Source of the DNA: CAZNVG01 sp964576475 | Lineage (GTDB): Bacteria; Patescibacteriota; Saccharimonadia; Saccharimonadales; CAZNVG01 | NCBI GenBank assembly: GCA_964576475.1 | Contig: CAZNVG010000020.1 | Location: forward strand, 1-19,695 | Length of the DNA stretch: 19,695 nt | Direction of reading: 5' to 3' | Part shown: positions 1 to 7,229 of the stretch, piece by piece | Layout of the letters: every line of letters begins with the position of its first letter | Position numbering within the stretch: the stretch's first letter is position 1 | The notes under the pieces: model-generated | What the model was told of the DNA's origin: nothing | Seen by the model: the letters and a program-made list of their open reading frames with translations, nothing else | The model's database searches: none | Program-made: the position numbers and the translations under genes

Positions 1-2
1 CA

Positions 3-926
3 TCCGACCCTACGACTGTTAGTAGCTATACTTCTTCACCTGACCCAAATGTCTTTCCAGGTGCGTTTAGTGCAGATGGTGCTAAGTACTACTCACCAAA
101 CTACGACGCATCGAGTGTTTCAGTCGTAAGCGTATCATCCAACACACAGGTTGCCAGTATACCCATCGGGGGCATTCCCCAAGTGGCTACACCTGGACTT
201 AACGGAAATATCTATGTGAGCCCTGCCGACGGCAATAATATTGCCATTATTAATACCTCTAGCGACACTGTTGTTAAGACTGTCCCTCTGACATGTGCAA
301 CAGCTAATTCCTTAGGTTCCGTGCAGTTTGTTGAGGATCGAGACTACTATCTTGTGACTTGTACGCAAGATGGCATAATCTATAAACTTGATAATGCTAC
401 TGACGCCGTAATTTCTAGTTGGGATATTAGTGCTACATTGCCAACCGTAGCCGCTGTGTTTAGTTATCCAGGTTTGTCAAAAGGATATGCTTTTGGGACA
501 TATGGCACACCGAGCGCAAACAAAGTGGCTGTCATTGATCTTGTCAGTGGCGCAGTAACCAAGTCATTCACACTGTCGGCAGCGTCCTTCTCGGGCATAG
601 TATCGCCGGATGGACAGTACATTTATGCTTCAACCCCGGGTGCTTTCGACACCACCAACATAGATAAAATTAGCACAGCCACCGATGAGATAGTTGAGAC
701 CATAGATACCTCAGCAGTTGGAGTCCCAGGTAATGTGACCTACGGAGCGGTAGAGAGTGTCACGACGTCCGTCAGCTTCTTTGTGAACTCGAGTAGCTCT
801 GGTAACCTTGCCGAGACTGGGCAGGCTGCACTCACTACCACGCTTGGAGGTGTCTTGCTTTTGTCTGCCGCACTAGCAACAACAATCTCCCGACGCAAAT
901 ACGTCTACAGGGCAAGATCTAGATAG
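3..926 (+). CDS. Secreted YVTN-type beta-propeller protein with C-terminal LAETG sortase signal (5' partial)
   Basis: The reading frame is open from the left edge of the window, so this is the 3' part of a larger gene (307 residues visible). A GTG at 183 is only an internal valine, because coding sequence of the same character continues upstream of it. The visible part consists of beta-propeller-like repeats of about 40 residues, each with a strand pattern like NIYVSPADGNNIAIIN followed by T-x-T-V-V. They resemble YVTN/WD-like surface propellers, with typical phrases such as SPDGQYIYAS and KVAVIDLVSGAV. The C-terminus has LAETG (807-821), then a hydrophobic stretch of about 20 residues and a basic tail (RRK...RARSR). 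That order matches a sortase cell-wall sorting signal of the LAxTG (class E-like) kind. It is probably displayed on the cell surface. The ligand or partner cannot be read from the sequence. Confidence 0.8.
   Translation, partial: SDPTTVSSYTSSPDPNVFPGAFSADGAKYYSPNYDASSVSVVSVSSNTQVASIPIGGIPQVATPGLNGNIYVSPADGNNIAIINTSSDTVVKTVPLTCATANSLGSVQFVEDRDYYLVTCTQDGIIYKLDNATDAVISSWDISATLPTVAAVFSYPGLSKGYAFGTYGTPSANKVAVIDLVSGAVTKSFTLSAASFSGIVSPDGQYIYASTPGAFDTTNIDKISTATDEIVETIDTSAVGVPGNVTYGAVESVTTSVSFFVNSSSSGNLAETGQAALTTTLGGVLLLSAALATTISRRKYVYRARSR
807..821 (+). other. LAETG sortase recognition motif
   Basis: These codons encode Leu-Ala-Glu-Thr-Gly. They are followed by a hydrophobic segment rich in Leu, Ala and Val and by Arg-Arg-Lys near the C-terminus. 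Class E sortases, known from Actinobacteria, cut LAxTG between Thr and Gly. The order of motif, hydrophobic helix and positive tail is visible. Processing by a sortase is inferred. Confidence 0.6.
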
Positions 927-1028
927 GGACGGCGTATAAACGGCAAAGAATAAGTTACGTGGTGTCAGGGGATAGTCACGGCGAAAGATATCTTGCTCCA
1001 TATAGGAGCTAGTGTAGCAAACCGAGAG

Positions 1029-1709
1029 CTACTTAATAGGATCGCCGTTGTCCGCACGCTCAATTATTGCATTCGCATCTGCAAAGGCATGTGTGTATGA
1101 CTCGGCATCTGCAAACGAAGGCACCTGCTCGCCATTACGAGTTACAACCCCGTGGTAGGAGCCAGCAGAAAGACTCAACTGGAATTGATACACATCTCCG
1201 AGTGCAACCCCCTCTTCGCTAACGCTAGAAGCTACGTCAATTACTAAGCCTGTTGCCTGTGATGGATCAGCATCTGGACTCGGGAGAGTAAGACTCAGGG
1301 TTCGTCGGCCGCCGCGTTCTGCATCAAAATGCTGCACTAACTGCACGGGGCCTTCAGGGTCGTCACCCAAAGGAACGATGAGGCTGCTATCAGCTGCGCC
1401 CGCCTTGTAGAGTTCATCAATTTTTCGTGCCATTTTCGTGACATCAGCCGCTACGACTTCATTGGGGAGGTTGATCTTCTCGGTACTAATAGCACTTATG
1501 CGAACTTCTGGCTGAGCCGAAGTCGTCGGCGCCTTTTCGGTTGCTGCAGTCACAGTCGTCGCTACAGGTGCTTGTGGTGCTGGCTCGGGAGCCCTATTGC
1601 CGACGAAGAAAGAGGCGATCGCTGTACTTACCGCAGCAGCACCGAGACCGAGACCGGTTCTTCGTCTATTAACTCTCTGACGTTCTGATGGACTTGTTTC
1701 TCGTGACAT
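1029..1709 (-). CDS. Membrane-anchored extracytoplasmic protein of unknown function (226 aa)
   Basis: I do not recognise a family. The protein has a short basic N-terminus (RVNRRRT, about residues 13-19) and one hydrophobic segment at about residues 20-38. A Pro/Ala/Thr-rich linker follows (about 40-70), then a soluble domain to residue 226. This fits an N-in membrane anchor with the domain outside. The Arg cluster before the hydrophobic segment is only loosely Tat-like, because the conserved Phe is missing. The start is ATG with an AAGGA-like sequence about 11 nt upstream, and a strong sigma70 promoter lies about 60-85 bp upstream. The gene converges with the propeller gene (3' ends about 100 bp apart) and lies downstream of crtI, but its own promoter suggests separate transcription. 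Confidence 0.7.
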   Translation of the reverse strand: MSRETSPSERQRVNRRRTGLGLGAAAVSTAIASFFVGNRAPEPAPQAPVATTVTAATEKAPTTSAQPEVRISAISTEKINLPNEVVAADVTKMARKIDELYKAGAADSSLIVPLGDDPEGPVQLVQHFDAERGGRRTLSLTLPSPDADPSQATGLVIDVASSVSEEGVALGDVYQFQLSLSAGSYHGVVTRNGEQVPSFADAESYTHAFADANAIIERADNGDPIK

Positions 1710-1766
1710 TATTTCGTTTTCCTTTTATTTTGTGTTTTTGTGTGTGAAAAAATAAACAATGACTAC

Positions 1767-1795
1767 AATTTATCATGCTAATGCTATTTTGTCAA
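1767..1795 (-). promoter_or_regulatory. Near-consensus sigma70 promoter (TTGACA-17-TAAATT)
   Basis: On the minus strand TTGACA (1795-1790) is followed by a 17-nt spacer and TAAATT (1772-1767). The -10 is preceded by TGA, which makes it an extended -10. Transcription would start near 1760 and give a leader of about 50 nt before the ATG at 1709. It is the best-formed -35/-10 pair in the window. Confidence 0.7.
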
Positions 1796-1866
1796 TGTTA
1801 TGACTTACGAGCTATACAGGTTTCTTAGCTGTTTGTAATTACTCTACCTTCTCGGTAAGCGCCTAC

Positions 1867-3327
1867 TTATTTCTCATTTATTAGTCTGGAGACAACCTTG
1901 CCGCTTGTTACAACCATCGGAACACCTGTGCCTGGGTTAGTATATTGGCCCACATAGTATAGGTTGGACAGTTTTTTGCTCTGCATCCTTGGCCGATTTG
2001 GTCCACTTTGCGACATGGTGTGGCCTAGCCCAAAGGCATTGCCCTTAAACGCATTAAATGTCTCTTCGAAGTAATCCTCAGCCTTAATGTCGGCAACAAC
2101 GATATCATTCATGAATTCGTAACCCACTTGCTCTTGTAGTCGACCAATAATAGACAACACCACTCGCTCGAGTTGTTCATCGCTAGGGTCTATCCCAGCA
2201 GCCATTGGAGCGAGAATAAATAAGTTCTCCATTCCTTTGGGTGCAACTTTAGGATCAGTTTTAGATGGATTGCTGACATACACCAGAGGCTTAGTCGACC
2301 ATTCCTTACTATCAAATACCTGCGAAAAATGAGTGTCCCAGTTTGTATCGAATAGAAGGTTATGGTGACGCAGTTCAGGTATGAGTCGTTTAACTCCGAT
2401 GCTCGCAATCACTGCCGAGGGTGAGAGGGTGCGCTTTTCCCAATATTTCTCATGATACGTCTGATCTTTACTCTCTAGTAGCTGCGTCTCGACAAAATGA
2501 TAATCAGCGTTAGCTACGACTACATCGCAAGTAATAATTTCCTCACCCACTTGCACCCCTGTCACCTTATGGCCAGTGGTTATAATCTTGGACACTGGTG
2601 CTCCATAGCGGAAAGCTGCGCCTTGCTTCTTGGCGGTCTTTTCAAAAGCCTTAACAACAGAGCCAAATCCACCCATTGGGTACCAAACACCTAGCCCCAT
2701 ATCCACATAACTTAACAAGCTGTATAAAGCTGGTATGCTAAGCGGGCTTCCTCCCATGAATACCGTCATAAACTCCAGAATATGCTGCAGGTCAGCGTTG
2801 TTAGTCACTTTTGCAATTCGATGATGGTACGGTTTGCGCATGCCCGGCTTGAGCAACATCTTTAGTGCCTTGGGGTTTAAGAACTGTGATTTGGTAAGTC
2901 CATCCAATTCCAACAGCCCGCCACGCACATCATGGTATTCACGTTCTGTCTTTTTGAGTAATTTTCCTAGTCGCTCTCCCGCGCCAGGATCAAGAGCGTC
3001 AAATAGTTCCCCAATTTCAGGCCATGTCGATACATCGTAGTCTGTCTCGTGAGTAAAAACTCTGTATGACGGCAAGACCTGTTCAAGTTTGTAGTGCTCG
3101 TGAACACTACTATCGAAGTCAGTAAAGAAATCTTCAAATACATCCGGCATTAAGTACCAGCTCGGACCCAAATCAAAGGTAAACCCTTTTTTCTTCATAA
3201 CCTGTGCCCGACCGCCAGGCAGCTTGTTCTTTTCAACCACCACCACTTCGTGCCCAGCTTTAGATAGATATGCCGCCGCGCTCATACCCCCAAAACCCGC
3301 TCCAATGATCACAATTTTCTTTGGCAT
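1867..3327 (-). CDS. crtI: Phytoene desaturase-type carotenoid oxidoreductase (CrtI family)
   Basis: This FAD-dependent amine-oxidase-fold enzyme of the CrtI/CrtN family introduces double bonds into phytoene-like C40 (or C30) precursors at the membrane. The N-terminus has the dinucleotide-binding motif GAGFGG (residues 9-14), an acidic residue near position 32 that ends the Rossmann unit, and the family motif PGGRAQ (37-42). The block FDLGPSWYLMP follows at 51-61. The C-terminus has the bacterial-type CrtI signature YVGQYTNPGTGVPMV with the substrate/FAD-capping region before the end. The length of 486 residues is normal for the family. The gene follows the prenyltransferase by 47 bp in the same direction. 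It carries an extended -10 directly before its ATG, so it may also be transcribed alone. Whether it makes lycopene, neurosporene or a C30 product cannot be told from the sequence. Confidence 0.9.
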   Translation of the reverse strand: MPKKIVIIGAGFGGMSAAAYLSKAGHEVVVVEKNKLPGGRAQVMKKKGFTFDLGPSWYLMPDVFEDFFTDFDSSVHEHYKLEQVLPSYRVFTHETDYDVSTWPEIGELFDALDPGAGERLGKLLKKTEREYHDVRGGLLELDGLTKSQFLNPKALKMLLKPGMRKPYHHRIAKVTNNADLQHILEFMTVFMGGSPLSIPALYSLLSYVDMGLGVWYPMGGFGSVVKAFEKTAKKQGAAFRYGAPVSKIITTGHKVTGVQVGEEIITCDVVVANADYHFVETQLLESKDQTYHEKYWEKRTLSPSAVIASIGVKRLIPELRHHNLLFDTNWDTHFSQVFDSKEWSTKPLVYVSNPSKTDPKVAPKGMENLFILAPMAAGIDPSDEQLERVVLSIIGRLQEQVGYEFMNDIVVADIKAEDYFEETFNAFKGNAFGLGHTMSQSGPNRPRMQSKKLSNLYYVGQYTNPGTGVPMVVTSGKVVSRLINEK

Positions 3328-3333
3328 CTCTTT

Positions 3334-3342
3334 ATAATACCA
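3334..3342 (-). promoter_or_regulatory. Extended -10 immediately upstream of crtI (leaderless)
   Basis: The minus strand reads TGG-TATTAT, with 6 nt (AAAGAG) between the -10 hexamer and the ATG at 3327. A start site 6-7 nt after the hexamer would fall on the start codon. The AAAGAG touches the ATG and is too close to act as a Shine-Dalgarno. Confidence 0.5.
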
Positions 3343-3361
3343 TTTTGCTTATGCTGGTATT
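3336..3361 (-). other. Inverted repeat between prenyltransferase and crtI
   Basis: AATACCA (3336-3342) pairs with TGGTATT (3355-3361) across a 12-nt loop. One arm overlaps the putative crtI -10, and the other lies two bases from the palindrome at 3363-3374. It could be an operator or an RNA hairpin in the bicistronic transcript. No T-tract follows, so it is not a standard terminator. Confidence 0.35.
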
Positions 3362-3362
3362 C

Positions 3363-3374
3363 GGTTTTAAAACC
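3363..3374. repeat. Perfect 12-bp palindrome GGTTTTAAAACC
   Basis: GGTTTTAAAACC is its own reverse complement and lies directly after the stop codon of the prenyltransferase gene, about 36 bp upstream of the crtI start. Its symmetry suits a dimeric repressor site. No regulator is encoded nearby, so this is only a candidate. Confidence 0.35.
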
Positions 3375-4487
3375 CTATTTTTTGCGACCTATGAGGTGGG
3401 TCGTAAGTAGTCTGAGAAAATCGACCGACTCCTCTTTCCAACGGTGCGCTTCTTTGTCCAGCGACGCAATTGCTTGTTCGGCGTAGTACTCTGCACGTGA
3501 AGTTGCATACGCCAGCGCAGCCGAGGATTGGAAGATCTCGCAGCAACGCTCGAACTCCAGCTCATTAAGCTGCTCATTCCCGAGCATTTGAATAAGAAAG
3601 TTTTTATCGGAACTTGCTGCGTGCTCAAGTGCATAAGTACTCAACAGTGTTCGCTTACCTTCACGAATATCATCTAACGGACTTTTACCGCTCTCAAACT
3701 CCTTACCAAAAACACCCAATATGTCATCTGTTATCTGAAAGACAAGCCCAGAGAGAATCGCATAGTCAGTGATCGCATCTGTGTCGGCACAATCTGCTTC
3801 CGCTAATACCATCCCGGTATGGAGTGGATTAAGGAACGTATAGTACGATGTCTTCCACTTCATCACGTTGATTACGTCGCTCTCGGTGGTGTCGAGTCTG
3901 ATCTCGTTGAGAATATCATTTGTCTGCCCGTGCACCGTGACAATCAGTGAGTTATTGAGAATACTCAACGCCTTGATTCTTGCGCTTTCTGAAGCATCAA
4001 TATTAGCCATGAGTCTCTGTGCTGCATGACTGCCAAATAGCGCCGCATTCCATGCCAGGGCGTTTGCTGTATGGATTCGATCACCCGACAGATGATGCTC
4101 TTGCTGATATTTTTCAAGCATGACAGGTACAGTTGGTCCACCTCTTCGTGACTTAGAACGATCCTGAAAATCATCCACTATAAGCACATAGGCGTGCACC
4201 ATCTCAATAACAAGAGCTGCATCAAGGATCATTTTTTGATTCTCTCCGCCCATCATTTCGTACCCTACCATCGTCAGAGCACCGCGTATCCGCTTGCCGC
4301 CCCTTCCCAATATCTGTAAATATGCATCTGTTACCTCTGCAGAATATTCACCGAATTGCTCGTGCACAATACCACCGACACCGCTACAGTATGTACCTAC
4401 TCGCTCGTCGAGCAACTTTTGGTAGTGCTGCAAACGCTTTTTGAAATCGGTGACTGTTTTTACTGATGGTCTGGATTTATTCGGCAT
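3375..4487 (-). CDS. crtE: Polyprenyl diphosphate synthase, probably GGPP synthase
   Basis: This trans-isoprenyl diphosphate synthase condenses IPP with allylic diphosphates. Visible family motifs are GGKRIRGALT (63-72), the first Asp-rich motif DDFQD (105-109) followed by RRGGPTV, HGQTND (186-191), KT (212-213) and the second Asp motif QITDDILGVFG (251-261), followed by GKRT (277-280). The first Asp motif has no two-residue insertion. Tyr100 lies five residues before it, a position where a bulky residue limits products to C20 in archaeal-type GGPP synthases. A geranylgeranyl product is therefore favoured, by inference. The length of 370 residues is slightly long for the family. The gene is paired with crtI, which points to carotenoid (or retinal precursor) synthesis rather than quinone chains. 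It is divergent from the P-loop kinase gene with 63 bp between starts. Confidence 0.85.
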   Translation of the reverse strand: MPNKSRPSVKTVTDFKKRLQHYQKLLDERVGTYCSGVGGIVHEQFGEYSAEVTDAYLQILGRGGKRIRGALTMVGYEMMGGENQKMILDAALVIEMVHAYVLIVDDFQDRSKSRRGGPTVPVMLEKYQQEHHLSGDRIHTANALAWNAALFGSHAAQRLMANIDASESARIKALSILNNSLIVTVHGQTNDILNEIRLDTTESDVINVMKWKTSYYTFLNPLHTGMVLAEADCADTDAITDYAILSGLVFQITDDILGVFGKEFESGKSPLDDIREGKRTLLSTYALEHAASSDKNFLIQMLGNEQLNELEFERCCEIFQSSAALAYATSRAEYYAEQAIASLDKEAHRWKEESVDFLRLLTTHLIGRKK

Positions 4488-4536
4488 CGTTCGTTTTATC
4501 CTATACCGAACAGACCATACGCGCTAGATAGTCGTG

Positions 4537-4542
4537 TACAAT
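4537..4542 (+). promoter_or_regulatory. -10 element TACAAT, 8 nt before ATG (leaderless)
   Basis: TACAAT is separated by 8 nt (ATTGCGGT) from the ATG at 4551. No purine-rich Shine-Dalgarno lies in that space. The predicted start site falls at or next to the start codon. No convincing -35 was seen. Confidence 0.5.
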
Positions 4543-4550
4543 ATTGCGGT

Positions 4551-5111
4551 ATGAGTAACAAAATTATCGCATTTGTTGGTATGCCGGGCAGCGGCAAGGG
4601 TACTTGCGTGGAGTACTTCACAAACCTAGGGGCGCCCAATGTCTACTTTGGAGGCATGGTCTACGAGGAAGTCGAGAAACGAGGTCTCGACCGCGTTAAA
4701 GACGAAAAAGAAGTTCGAGAAGACATGCGTAAAACCGAGGGCCCTGCAGTATTCGCGAAGCGGGCTGCGACCAAAGCACGCCAATATTTCGCAGAAGGAA
4801 TACCGCTCGTAATCTTCGATGGAATTTACAGTTGGTCAGAGTACACATATTTGAAAGAAGCTTTTGGCGACATAATTACGGTTGTAGCGGTGGTGACCGA
4901 TCGCAACATGAGACACCAGCGTGTCCTAGCACGTAAAGACGGTCGCATTTATACTGCCGAGGAAGTCGAAGCACGCGATCGCGCAGAAATTGAGAACCTT
5001 GAAAAAGGTGGCCCCATCGCAAACGCGGATCATTACATACTCAACAACGGCACAATGGAAGATCTGCGCGAGCAACTGGATTCTCTGTCAGTATCTCTCA
5101 ATACTAATTGA
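4551..5111 (+). CDS. P-loop nucleotide kinase-like protein (UPF0200/dephospho-CoA kinase-like)
   Basis: A Walker A motif sits at the N-terminus in the context AFVGMPGSGKGT (G10-T18), with a typical kinase strand before it. A central strand LVIFDGIYSW (about 85-94) gives a Walker B-like Asp. An Arg-rich lid-like region follows (RNMRHQRVLARKDGR, about 122-136), and then ADHYILNNGT (about 162-171), a phrase found in dephospho-CoA kinase and adenylate-kinase-like folds. The closest remembered family is the archaeal-type UPF0200 nucleotide kinases. The substrate is unknown. Conserved DxV...R details of true CoaE are not convincing, so no gene symbol is given. The gene lies 5' of the protease gene with a 32-bp gap. 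Confidence 0.7.
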   Translation: MSNKIIAFVGMPGSGKGTCVEYFTNLGAPNVYFGGMVYEEVEKRGLDRVKDEKEVREDMRKTEGPAVFAKRAATKARQYFAEGIPLVIFDGIYSWSEYTYLKEAFGDIITVVAVVTDRNMRHQRVLARKDGRIYTAEEVEARDRAEIENLEKGGPIANADHYILNNGTMEDLREQLDSLSVSLNTN

Positions 5112-5130
5112 TTAATTAGACAGTAAGTTG

Positions 5131-5136
5131 TATCGT
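5131..5136 (+). promoter_or_regulatory. Possible -10 (TATCGT) before the protease gene
   Basis: TATCGT lies 7 nt before the ATG at 5144, the same geometry as other first genes in the window. It departs from the consensus and has no TGn, so support is weak. It favours ATG 5144 over the GTG at 5135, which would lie inside the hexamer. Confidence 0.25.
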
Positions 5137-5143
5137 GACTTTT

Positions 5144-6073
5144 ATGTCGCAGGAGCAAGAGCCATACGAAAGCCAAAGATTCGGTACGATTCGGATTGCC
5201 TTAATGGCTGCTTCTATATCACTCACCGCCTTAGCTGTTACTACTCATCAAGGCGAAGCCAAAAGTCCTGAGTCTGTACAAGAACAGCCAGTACTACCTA
5301 CGGCTGGCGGCGAGCAAGAGGTGCCCGCTGGAATAAAACCGTTCGCTGAGTTTCGTGAACAAATAGCCATGCCAGACAATATACTTCATGCACTAAACGA
5401 AGCTACCGTGAAGGTGAGTACGGAAAGTGGTGGCTGCACAGGCACGATAGTGAACAATTATCTTTTAACTGCAGCGCATTGTCGACCAGACTTGGAAAAC
5501 GACGACTACTATATCAGTCTCAGTCGTTGGCAAGATAACTTTGATGAAACAGCGGGGACGCTGCAAAATTGGAGCTACGACGACGACCGGGATATTCTCA
5601 TGGGTAGATTAGATTCACTCGATGAGTCTGTAGACACATGGTGGATTGGCAGCTTCAAGAACGAAGACCCCCTGCCTGGAACGCAGTTTGTGATGGCCTC
5701 TCTACCTGGCGAATCCGAAACACCTATTGCAGTCACACTGACATTCTTAGGGCGAAATCCCGATGCCCAGGCCAAGAGTGGCCTCTGGGTGTTTGCTGTC
5801 AATCCCGAAAATACCCCCGAACTAGCAACCAAAGCATGTATGCCTGGTGCCAGCGGTTCATTATTAACTGATTGGCGTGGCGGGGTGGCCGTACTTAGCA
5901 CTTCAGACGGCGCAACGACACACAAAGGAAAGCCAAACGAACACTGGATCGATACCCGAAACTATTATCAAAACACCCTGAAAGTTGATTTACAAACTGT
6001 GTCGTACATCTGTCTTGGCTCTCCCTTTACGCGAGATACCATCAATACATATATCGCTTCGGTAGAAAAGTAA
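5144..6073 (+). CDS. Membrane-anchored trypsin-like serine protease (S1 fold)
   Basis: One hydrophobic segment (about residues 16-34) forms a signal anchor. A Pro/Glu/Gln-rich linker follows (about 38-65), then a chymotrypsin-fold domain outside the membrane. Catalytic residues can be proposed: His112 in LLTAAHC (107-113), Asp150 in DRDILMGRL, and Ser237 in ACMPGASGSLL (231-241). The last is a variant of GDSGGP in which the Asp before Gly-Ser is Ala. Cys98 and Cys113 are placed like the conserved disulfide around the His loop. The domain is otherwise short and complete. An alternative GTG start at 5135 would add three residues. It may process surface proteins or host/environmental peptides, which is inference. 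The gene ends 24 bp from the convergent rpoD. Confidence 0.8.
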   Translation: MSQEQEPYESQRFGTIRIALMAASISLTALAVTTHQGEAKSPESVQEQPVLPTAGGEQEVPAGIKPFAEFREQIAMPDNILHALNEATVKVSTESGGCTGTIVNNYLLTAAHCRPDLENDDYYISLSRWQDNFDETAGTLQNWSYDDDRDILMGRLDSLDESVDTWWIGSFKNEDPLPGTQFVMASLPGESETPIAVTLTFLGRNPDAQAKSGLWVFAVNPENTPELATKACMPGASGSLLTDWRGGVAVLSTSDGATTHKGKPNEHWIDTRNYYQNTLKVDLQTVSYICLGSPFTRDTINTYIASVEK

Positions 6074-6091
6074 CTCCACTTAACGAACCGT

Positions 6092-6123
6092 CGACTACTA
6101 TTTTATGTAGTCGTGAAGTTTTT
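6092..6123 (+). terminator. Possible intrinsic terminator of the protease gene
   Basis: CGACTAC (6092-6098) pairs with GTAGTCG (6107-6113) around an 8-nt loop. TGAAG and then six Ts (6118-6123) follow. The stem overlaps the last codons and stop of rpoD on the opposite strand. The gap between stem and T-run is longer than usual, so the call is weak. Confidence 0.35.
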
Positions 6124-7225
6124 TGGCGTCTTTGTGCTTGCGAAGTTTTGCTAAAGCCTTTGCTTCGATCTGGCGTATACGCTCACGTGTCACGTTAAAT
6201 TCTTGTCCAACTTCTTCTAGAGTGTGGCTTTTGCCGTCTTCTAGGCCGAATCGGAGTTTGAGGATTTTTTGCTCCCGCTCAGAGAGCACACTTAGCATAT
6301 CTTTGACGTGCTCCTTGAGTAGTTGACCAGTGGCCGACTCCTCTGGGCTGATCGTGTCCTCATCCTCAATAAAGTCACCGAGCACAGAGTCTTCTTCGTC
6401 GTCACGAACGCTTGCATCAAGACTACTGATATCCTGCTTAATCTTCATGATGTGTTCGACCTTATCGACTTCAATCTCTAGCTCTTTGGCAATCTCTTCG
6501 TTTGAAGGCTCACGGTTAAGCTCTTGCGTAAGTCGACGTTGGGTACGAAGCAATTTGTTAATTGTTTCGACCATATGCACTGGTATACGAATCGTTCGAG
6601 CCTGATCGGCTATTGCACGAGTAATAGCCTGACGAATCCACCAAGTAGCGTAGGTTGAGAATTTAAATCCTTTATCAGGATCAAACTTTTCAACAGCACG
6701 CAGAAGTCCAGTATTTCCTTCTTGGATAAGATCTAAGAGATCAAGCCCTCTTCCCACATAACGCTTTGCAATTGATACGACCAAGCGCATGTTCGCCTCA
6801 GCCATCTTATCTTTTGCTCGTTTCTCGCCTGCGACTACTCTATGAGCAAGCGCCAGCTCTTCTTCAGGAGTAAGCAATGGAATTTTTCCAATTTCCCGAA
6901 GATATAGACGCACCGAGTCATCTGCAATGTCATCTATAAAGGCATCATTCGGCTGGATGAGATCTTCTTCACTCTCAGGAACCCATCCGTCATCCTCTTC
7001 TCCTGGTGTACGACCTGTAATCTCAATAGCCGCATCATCGAGCTCTTGATACAGAGCATCAAGCACGTCAGTGTTTTCTGGAGTATCAGGTAAAGCCTTG
7101 TTGATATCAGCCTGATCGATTGCGCCCTTTTTCTTAGCTTTTTCTACCAAATCGTCTTTTAGTTTTGCCAACGCTTCCGCATCAAGCGGTGCTGCTTTCT
7201 TAGTCTTCTTCTTGTCTTCACCCAC
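6098..7225 (-). CDS. rpoD: RNA polymerase principal sigma factor RpoD (sigma70)
   Basis: All regions of a housekeeping sigma factor are present. The N-terminal region 1.1-like part is Lys-rich (about 15-70). Region 1.2 is at DSVRLYLREIGKIPLLTPEEE (103-123). Region 2 runs from about 141 to 215, with the core-binding and -10 recognition block NMRLVVSIAKRY...DLIQEGNTGLLRAVEKFDP...FSTYATWWIRQAITRAI. Region 3 is at about 220-300. Region 4 is at about 310-370, with the helix-turn-helix HTLEEVGQEFNVTRERIRQIEAKAL that reads the -35. The length of 375 residues is compact but complete. Translation starts at GTG 7225, with AGAGG 9 nt upstream inside the end of dnaG's downstream spacer. Only 4 bp separate it from the dnaG stop, so the two genes are one operon. 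Confidence 0.95.
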   Translation of the reverse strand: MGEDKKKTKKAAPLDAEALAKLKDDLVEKAKKKGAIDQADINKALPDTPENTDVLDALYQELDDAAIEITGRTPGEEDDGWVPESEEDLIQPNDAFIDDIADDSVRLYLREIGKIPLLTPEEELALAHRVVAGEKRAKDKMAEANMRLVVSIAKRYVGRGLDLLDLIQEGNTGLLRAVEKFDPDKGFKFSTYATWWIRQAITRAIADQARTIRIPVHMVETINKLLRTQRRLTQELNREPSNEEIAKELEIEVDKVEHIMKIKQDISSLDASVRDDEEDSVLGDFIEDEDTISPEESATGQLLKEHVKDMLSVLSEREQKILKLRFGLEDGKSHTLEEVGQEFNVTRERIRQIEAKALAKLRKHKDAKKLHDYIK

Positions 7226-7229
7226 AGTG

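Noticed and set aside
995..1020. Short hairpin GCTCC-ATATA-GGAGC between convergent genes
   Set aside because: Only five base pairs and no T-run on either strand; too weak to call a terminator.
1029..1709. Tat signal in the 226-residue protein (RRR before hydrophobic segment)
   Set aside because: The conserved Phe-Leu-Lys context is missing and no cleavage motif is evident; a plain membrane anchor explains it.
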